Below are positions 58,426 through 64,000 of a DNA stretch of 64,000 nucleotides, one piece after another; position 1 is the first letter of the stretch, and each line of letters starts with the position of its first letter. The notes beneath the pieces are model-generated. The model made no database searches. It was given only the letters and a program-made list of their open reading frames with translations, and was not told the DNA's origin. The position numbers and the translations under genes are program-made. The DNA comes from Vigna angularis (Eukaryota > Streptophyta > Magnoliopsida > Fabales > Fabaceae), in assembly GCF_016808095.1 (NCBI RefSeq), contig NC_068978.1:28779306-28843305 (forward strand), read 5' to 3'.

Positions 58426-60280
58426 TTAGATATATTTTTCTCTTTTAGTATTGATCTTGTCATCTCCATAACTATGCAATTCTTTCTCTTTGAGACACTT
58501 TTGTTGTGGAGTATATGCGACTGTAAGTTGTCGCTCTTTGCCTTCATCTTTGCAGAATTTTTCAAACTCGCGAGATGTGTACTCCTTGCTACGATCATTT
58601 ATAAGTAATCTTATCTGTTTTCCACTTTGCTTCTCAATAAGGGCCTTGAATTTCTTGAATACTTCGAAGACTTCTGACTTTGCCTTTAAGAAATAGACCC
58701 ATGTCATTCGAGAGAAGTCATCAATGAAAATGATGAAATACTTATTGTTGTGATGTGAAGGTGTCCTTATTGGTTCACAAACATCAGTATGAATCAACTC
58801 TAATAAGTTTTTTCTCTCCATGCTTTGCCTATTAAGAATGGTAATCAGTGTTGTTTGACGAGGAGACATCCTTCACATGGTTCATTATTCTCCTTCAAGT
58901 ATGGAAGATCTCTCATCATGTTTTTCTAATATAGAAGCTTTAAGGCATGTGTGTTGAAATAGCCAAATCTCCTATGCCAAAGCCATGAGTTATCAACTTT
59001 TACCTTCATGACAATATTAGTTCCAGGTTTGAAGCTTATAGGAAAGCTTATATTTCTCTTCTCCATTTTTACTTGGCGAATTTCTATCATTTTATTGTCA
59101 TAAATTTTGCATGTATCTTTCTCAAAATGAAGAGAATAACCATTCTCCATCATTTTACCAATACTTTAAAGTTTTTCTTTAAGATTTGGAACCAGTAAAA
59201 CATTCTTGGTGAATTTCATACCTTTCTTTGTCTCCACCATGATAGTTCATTTCCCTCAAAACTCCATTGTGATGTCATTTTCTAGCCGAACTTTGACATT
59301 ACAGATTTGTCAATGTCTTTGAAGATGCTTTGATCTTTTGCCATGTGATTGTTGCATTCACTACCCAAGTACCAACTTCCTTCTCCACTAGGAGATTCTT
59401 GATTGGTGTAGAATAAAAGTTTCTCTTGATTATGTTCTTTCAAAAAGTTTGCTTGATGCTTATTTTTATTACGACGATACTTTTCTATGTGACCAAATTT
59501 CTTGCAGTTCTGACATTGAGATTTTCCGTGATGCCAACAATCTTTTTTCAAGTGACTTGTTTGTTTACAGATGCTACATGAAGGATATTTTCCTTGACGA
59601 ATCACAAAGAAACTTTTAGAATTTTCTTTATTTCTAGAAATTTCTCCTCTAACTTTATTTCCTTCATATTCTTTATTTTGAGACTGTAATTTCAGTTTTG
59701 ATTAAAAGGAATTTTCGACCAAGTCTTTTTCATGCCTTTTCAATCTTTGTTCATAAGCTTCAAGAAAGTCTATTAGTTGTGTTATTGACAATGTAGCCAA
59801 ATCTTTTGTTTGTTCAATCGCGGTTGCGATTGCATAATATTTTTAAAGAATAAAAATTAAAATTTTCTCAACGATTTTTTTTTGTTAAGAATATTTTCTT
59901 CATAGGCTCTCATCTGACTAACTATTTCTTTTATTCTAGAATTGTAGTCTTTAAAGGTCTTGGATTCTTTCATTCTTAATAATTCAAACTCTTATCTTAG
60001 AGAATGAATTTTAACATTGCATACCAAATCACTTCCTTGAAACTCCTCTTGTATTATGTTCCAAGCTTGTTTTGCACTTGTGGCACCAATTATCATTGGA
60101 AAAATTATCATCAATTGCTTGTTGAAGAGCAAATAAAACCCTTGAATCCTTCTGCTTGTTTTCCTTGAACTCCTTTTTTTGAGTTGTAGTAAGAGTGAAT
60201 GTGTCTTCTCGAATAACCCTTCTTTTATGATGTCCCATAAATATTGGGAGCAAAAGAATGTTTTCATTTTGACACTCCAA
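58426..60280 (-). pseudogene. Copia gag-protease-integrase pseudogene
   Basis: The gag start reads VKMKTFFCSQYLWDIIKEG-like sequence near 60260, then TSAKQAWNIIQEEFQGSD. Zinc knuckles CSICKQTSHLKKDC and CQNCKKFGHIEKYR lie near 59500-59580. The protease motif is WYLGSECNNHM, where the family has WYLDSGCxNHM, so the catalytic Asp is Gly. The pre-integrase part is SWLWHRRFGYFNTHALKLL near 58930-58990. The integrase core reads LLELIHTDVCEPIRTPSHHN, YFIIFIDDFSRMTWVYFLKA and INDRSKEYTSREFEKFCKDE, keeping the first two acidic residues. The third lies in the disrupted end (TPQQKCLKEKELH). Several frame changes and stops occur. Confidence 0.85.
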
Positions 60281-60441
60281 AAATAATAATTTTCTCTTGT
60301 GAAAATATGTACTGGAATTTATGATTGATAGTAATCATGAGTTGAGAAAATATTTTGGAAGTAGTACAAAATGGAGTTATAGTTTTGTGTTCAAAATTTT
60401 ATCTATGTCTAGTAGATGACCGAACGTAGCTCTAGTACCAC

Positions 60442-60840
60442 TGTTAGTATTTTGAGGTTGTGAAAGGAATAGTTGATGAGATAGAGAAAATGTAGAGATA
60501 CTGGAATGTAGAGAAAATGTTGATAGTATAATATGGAAGTAGTAGTTGGAAGAAGTGTTGTAGTTATCTTAGTTGTGATAGATGTTGTCTTGCCTATGAT
60601 AGAGTACATAGATATTTATAGATCCATCGATTATTCTAGAACATTCTAGCTACAAGTTATGTGAAATATTTTAGATTTTTACCTATGTTTTTAGTTTTCT
60701 TTTTTCTATCTTAAACTTTTCTACAATATTTTAGAATGTGTATTACATTTTAATTCTTTTATTTTAGGAGTTTCTATATTTTTCTAGAATTTTAATTACA
60801 CTTTAATAATTTTAGTTAAATTTTGTTGTAGAAACTAGTG
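60442..60840 (-). mobile_element. LTR of the minus-strand copia relic
   Basis: On the minus strand it contains TCTATAAATATCTATG (TATA box near 60610-60625) and ends ..ATACTAACA one base before the primer-binding site. Its outer end was not fixed. Confidence 0.6.
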
Positions 60841-61359
60841 TAATTTAATGTTCAGACTGCTTCTCTGTTTCTGAATAATGTGTTGTATTGCTGCTTGGTT
60901 TATATATTCATTCTTTAACAATAGATTTCAGTTTCTTTGCATCGTGTTTTTAAATAGTCGTTTTTTCCAATTCGTTGATTTAAAATGGCTTTTAGGGAAG
61001 CAGGTTGGCAACAGAGATAGTTTCTTCACAAGAAATTAAAGAAAATATAAACTCCTTGACACATAAGAAACGTAAACAAAAATGAAATACCTAAATCTTC
61101 CATTAAAAATTTTGTGTTAGAATGAAAGAATAAAGAAAGAGAAAAACTAAGAATTCTACACAACATCTAATGTTTTCCTTTAAAATCTTAATTAAATATT
61201 ATTTAAGTGTTTCCTTTTCTAAATCTTTTTAAAGTTTTGATAGAATATCGTAATTCCTTTAAAAATCTTACTTAAATAACATAAATATTTTAATATTTAA
61301 AATTTTTCTTTGAAATGGAAAGTGAATAATTGCAACTCTTATGCTTTGTTCTTTTATAG
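60841..61359. other. Intergenic, nothing recognised
   Basis: AT-rich sequence between the copia LTR and the next LTR fragment; no motif was found. Confidence 0.6.
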
Positions 61360-61985
61360 TTGTTACTATGGGCTCGCAGGCTACTGTTCGGTCTCTACCG
61401 TTCGGTCTCGATTAGCTTTCTCAGCCGTTCGGTCTCTACCGTTTGGTCTCGGTTAGTTTATCAACCGTTCGGTCTCGACAAAGCTTTTCGTTCGGTCTCG
61501 ACCAGTTTCTCAACCGTTCGGTCTCGACAACAATTAAGTAGGTGTAACGCACAATGAATGTTGTAACGGCTGTCGTTAAGTAATTAAGGTTTGCATTAAT
61601 GACCATTAAGAGGTAAATTAATGTGTCAGATTCCTTTAAACTCTATAAATAAGGGTTTAGGTGGGAGGTAAAGACAGATTTGAACTTAGACTACAATACG
61701 CTCTATTTATTTCAATATTTAATTGTCACGAACAGTTGATAAAACCGCTCCTAACTTGAGCGTCGGAGTGCCTTTTGCAGGTACCTCTCCTCTTTTACAA
61801 AGAGGGTGACCGAGCGGCCAATATTGAAGGTGACCGATCAGTACGAACGAGAAGCAGACAAGCGAAGCGCACCAGTCGAAGGTACCTCTCCTCTTTTACA
61901 AAGAGGGTGACCGAGCGGCCAATATTGAAGGTGACCGATCGATACGAACGAGAAACAGACAAGCGAAGCGCACCAGTCGAAGGTT
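61360..61985 (+). mobile_element. LTR fragment with GTTCGGTCTC repeats
   Basis: At least seven GTTCGGTCTC/GTTTGGTCTC words lie between 61386 and 61529. A TATA box (ctctataaataagggtttagg) is at about 61640-61660. An R-U5-like stretch with 'cgtcggagtgccttttgcag' lies at 61761-61780. This resembles the LTR family at 6180-6560 and 25.9-27.0 kb in its TATA-to-U5 region. It is probably a solo LTR or a truncated element just upstream of the TNL pseudogene. Confidence 0.65.
61780..61981 (+). repeat. 101-bp perfect-order tandem duplication
   Basis: Units 61780-61880 and 61881-61981 (ggtacctctcctcttttac..caccagtcgaa) differ at only about four positions. Confidence 0.93.
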
Positions 61986-62142
61986 AGTGTCTCGGTCTCA
62001 CAAATCCTTACCGAAACAATAGTGATTTGGGAGAGATGATTTGAATGGATTTGAGGGTGATTTTTTGTTGTTTTTTTTAAGTAGATTTATGAGTAATTGA
62101 GAGTGGATTTGGAAGTACAGCTTGTTAGTTTAATTTGATTGA

Positions 62143-62195
62143 TGTAAAAGATAAAAAAAATTTAGAAGTACAGCTTGTTTTTTTTATCTTTTACA
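62143..62195. repeat. Perfect 18-base inverted repeat, 17-base loop
   Basis: TGTAAAAGATAAAAAAAA at 62143-62160 and its exact reverse complement at 62178-62195. 'gaagtacagcttgtt' is repeated in the loop and just before. It lies where the first intron of a TNL gene would be. Confidence 0.85.
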
Positions 62196-62239
62196 CATGT
62201 TAAGGTTGTGTTTTAATTTTGGTAACACATTATCATCTT

Positions 62240-63105
62240 GAAGGCATGACGCTGAACTTGTAGACGTAATTGTTAACCGCGTTAAGACATTATTGGACTA
62301 TAAAGACTTATTTATTACCGAATATGCTGTTGGATTAGAGTCCCGCGTGGAAGACGTGATTAAATGTATTCAAAATCAATCCTTCAAAGTGTGTATGATA
62401 GCAATATGCGGAATGAGAGGATAAGGTAAAACAACCATAGCCAAAGCCATCTACAATCGAATTTATCGTCAATTCATTGGTAAGAGTTTTATTGAGAATG
62501 TTGGTTATGAAAGGTATGTTACTTTGCAAGAAAATCTTCTTTCTGATGTCCTAAAATCCAAGTTCGAGGAGGAAAGCGTTGAGATGGGAAGAACTTCGAT
62601 CTGGGTTGAACTTTCTCGAAAAAAGTTGCTCATTGTGCTTGATGACGTGAATGGCTTTGAGCAATTAGCCAATTTAGTAAACCTATGGGGGAGTCTTAAA
62701 TGGTTCGGTCAAGGAACTGTGATAATCATTACAACTAGAAATGTTAGCCTGCTGAACCGACTCAAACGCATCTTTTGAACGAAAATGAGTCACTTGAGCT
62801 TTTTAGTTGGCATGCCTTTAGAGAAGCAAAACCAAGAAACGAATGGAGTGAACTCGCAAGAAACGTGGTTGTTTATTGTAGAGGACTACCGCTAAGTGTA
62901 TCGTTGAAACTACAAAGAATTCACCCGGATGAACTTCTGAGCGTATTAAAAATAAGTTTTGAAGATTTACGTGATACGGAAAAGGATATATTGGCAAAGA
63001 CAGAGACTATGTGACAGAGATATTAAATGGCTGTGGGCTACATTCTGATATTAGAATAACAGTTCTCATAGAGCGTGGCCTCATAAAAGTTGAAAAAGTT
63101 TTATT
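62240..63105 (+). pseudogene. TNL-type NB-ARC resistance-gene pseudogene (exon 2 fragment)
   Basis: It begins after an acceptor-like 'catcttgaag' with HDAELVDVIVNRVKTLLDYK, as TNL second exons do. GLESRVEDVIKCI and the P-loop CGMRG-stop-GKTTIAKAIYN follow; TAA replaces the codon that should complete the Walker A glycine loop. Later motifs are LSRKKLLIVLDDVNGFEQLA (kinase 2), GTVIIITTRNVSLLNRL (RNBS-B) and a stop at 62776. After a frame change come LELFSWHAFREAKPRNEW, the GLPLS box and LKISFEDLRDTEKDIL. A last frame change gives KDRDYVTEILNGCGLHSDIR and IERGLIKVEK. No TIR exon lies upstream, where the LTR fragment sits, and no LRR follows. TNLs are intracellular immune receptors; this one is dead. 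Confidence 0.88.
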
Positions 63106-63670
63106 CATAATAGCGTTCTTTTCTCTTTCTCTCCATTTGTTAGGTTCTTTTCCCCCTTTCTCTCCTCCATTTGTTACCCGATGTAACAAATTATTATGAA
63201 AAACAAGTTCTTAATTTTTTATATGGTAATTTTCTCGAAACATATTAGTTAAAGAAAACTGCTAGAGATTATTTGCAAAATATAATCACTGAATTTGATA
63301 TATCATACAAACCTAATCCTAACAAATCACCATTGAATAAAGAAATCTCAATCAACGTTGAAAAAATCTCATACAACCCTAATCAAACTCTAATTAACCT
63401 TACATTTCATACCCATAATAACTTATCTTCACAAAATCTCAAATCCTAACTTAAAACTGGGTATCATTTATGAACAATTAAATGCATTAACATACTCTGT
63501 GATTTCCTTCCTCTTCTACCAAAAACCAAGAAAGATAATTCCTTTACATTGCATGTTAATGGTAAATAATTTACATTAAAAAAAACTCCAAAACATGTAG
63601 TCTTTATTCCATGAATCAAATAAAAATAATAAAAATAAAGTGTAATAATGATCGCTTTTCTCAACTCTTC
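63106..63670. other. Intergenic, nothing recognised
   Basis: AT-rich sequence between the TNL remnant and the edge gene; the last part is probably 3' UTR of the minus-strand gene. Confidence 0.6.
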
Positions 63671-64000
63671 TTACTCATGATTGGTCGAACCACATAAAAC
63701 CCTAGATTGAAGAGGAAATTGTATGTCACATAGAACAAGTTTCTTCATAATTCGTGCTTTGATGTAGTCCGAGTATGTTACCGATGGCCATATTCTGATA
63801 GTGATGTTGTAAAGCCCAGCCATTTGGTTATTGTTTAACGTCAAAAGTTGATCTTTAGTGAAAGGCACGACATACTCACCGTTGAAGCGCATCCTAAGTC
63901 CGGTGAAACCTTGGACCAAGGTTTCATCTGGTTTCGAAGCAAATGTATGATTTAGGTACGAGGCTGTTGCCTTGACATATTTAAGGAATTCGAACCTTTC
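63671..64000 (-). CDS. LEA_2/NDR1-HIN1-like protein, C-terminal part (runs off the window)
   Basis: The minus-strand frame is open from the window edge to TGA/TAA-type stop sequence at 63671-63673. It has no start in the window, so the 5' end lies beyond 64000. The visible 109 residues include FEFLKYVKATASYLNHTFAS, GEYVVPFTKDQLLTLN, AGLYNITIRIWPSVTYSDYI and KLVLCDIQFPLQS. The pattern (AGxYxIxIRI..., a later basic strand, xCDIxFPL near the C-terminus) resembles the LEA_2 fold of NDR1/HIN1-like membrane-anchored defence proteins. This is a fold-level resemblance only. No frame defects were seen. Confidence 0.5.
   Translation of the reverse strand, partial: ERFEFLKYVKATASYLNHTFASKPDETLVQGFTGLRMRFNGEYVVPFTKDQLLTLNNNQMAGLYNITIRIWPSVTYSDYIKARIMKKLVLCDIQFPLQSRVLCGSTNHE

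Larger units (their letters stand above)
58426..60840 (-). mobile_element. Ty1/copia element relic, 3'-truncated
   Basis: It runs right to left: 5' LTR (from about 60840 down to 60442), primer-binding-like site TGGTACTAGAGC at 60440-60429, gag, zinc knuckles, protease, pre-integrase and integrase core. The element breaks off near 58426, with no reverse transcriptase and no second LTR. Confidence 0.8.

Noticed and set aside
58423..58696. Plus-strand frames in the right-hand copia
   Set aside because: Antisense shadows of the integrase coding region.

Overview
This is AT-rich plant nuclear DNA, almost certainly from a papilionoid legume and probably from the bean/Vigna group. That placement is an inference from the style of the transposable elements and of the ankyrin, NOI and TNL proteins. 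No search was run. Intron-containing genes, two nuclear tRNA-Val(AAC) genes, Ty1/copia and Ty3/gypsy relics, a TRIM, a Mutator-like element, a hAT-like element and long TA/TAA microsatellites all fit a gene-poor, repeat-rich plant region.

Layout, left third (1-22 kb). A degenerate plant-mobile-domain (MAIN-like) pseudogene sits at 1-510 and a gypsy-type gag pseudogene at 2.5-3.8 kb. A small two-helix membrane-protein gene (4751-5131) looks intact. A gutted gypsy element lies at 6.7-9.65 kb. Next come two copies of a local segmental duplication, block A at 10.56-12.67 kb and block B starting at 17.05 kb, each carrying a tRNA-Val gene. Block A received a hAT-like insertion whose empty site survives in block B. 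Block B was expanded by a Pack-MULE-like element carrying COBRA-like and SPL-like gene pieces (18053-19651), a dispersed repeat, a TRIM (21316-21845) and further LTR material.

Middle (22-35 kb). Old LTR sequence rich in ACCGAAC, a long-TIR element and a tandem duplication of LTR plus promoter lead into the best gene of the window, a nine-exon plastid-type NAD(P)-binding (SDR-like) protein at 27376-32490. A decayed copia reverse transcriptase piece follows near 34 kb.

Main discovery (35.4-53.8 kb). An ankyrin-repeat/PGG-type membrane protein gene is broken into a 5' half (35365-36732) and a 3' half (50089-51132). Between them lies about 10.8 kb of tandem repeat, followed by a truncated copia element. 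The repeat monomer (about 170-210 bp) is itself an exon of the ankyrin gene: its translation continues the protein family exactly where the 5' half stops. Three copies run in the gene's orientation. The array then flips at about 37.46 kb, and 51 copies run in reverse, organised in near-identical higher-order units of 3238, 2215 and 3238 bp. The 3' half has its own rearrangement: a 91-bp piece of the last exon is triplicated, and the triplication is copied again in inverted orientation, where it cuts the 3' end of a neighbouring RIN4/NOI-type gene (51990-53841, minus). Read-through transcripts could fold into long hairpins, so the locus is a candidate siRNA source against ankyrin/PGG genes (inference).

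Right end (54-64 kb). A gene-empty AT-rich stretch is followed by a minus-strand copia relic, an LTR fragment full of GTTCGGT repeats, a TNL (NB-ARC) resistance-gene pseudogene with a stop in its P-loop, and the 3' end of a LEA_2/NHL-like gene running off the right edge.
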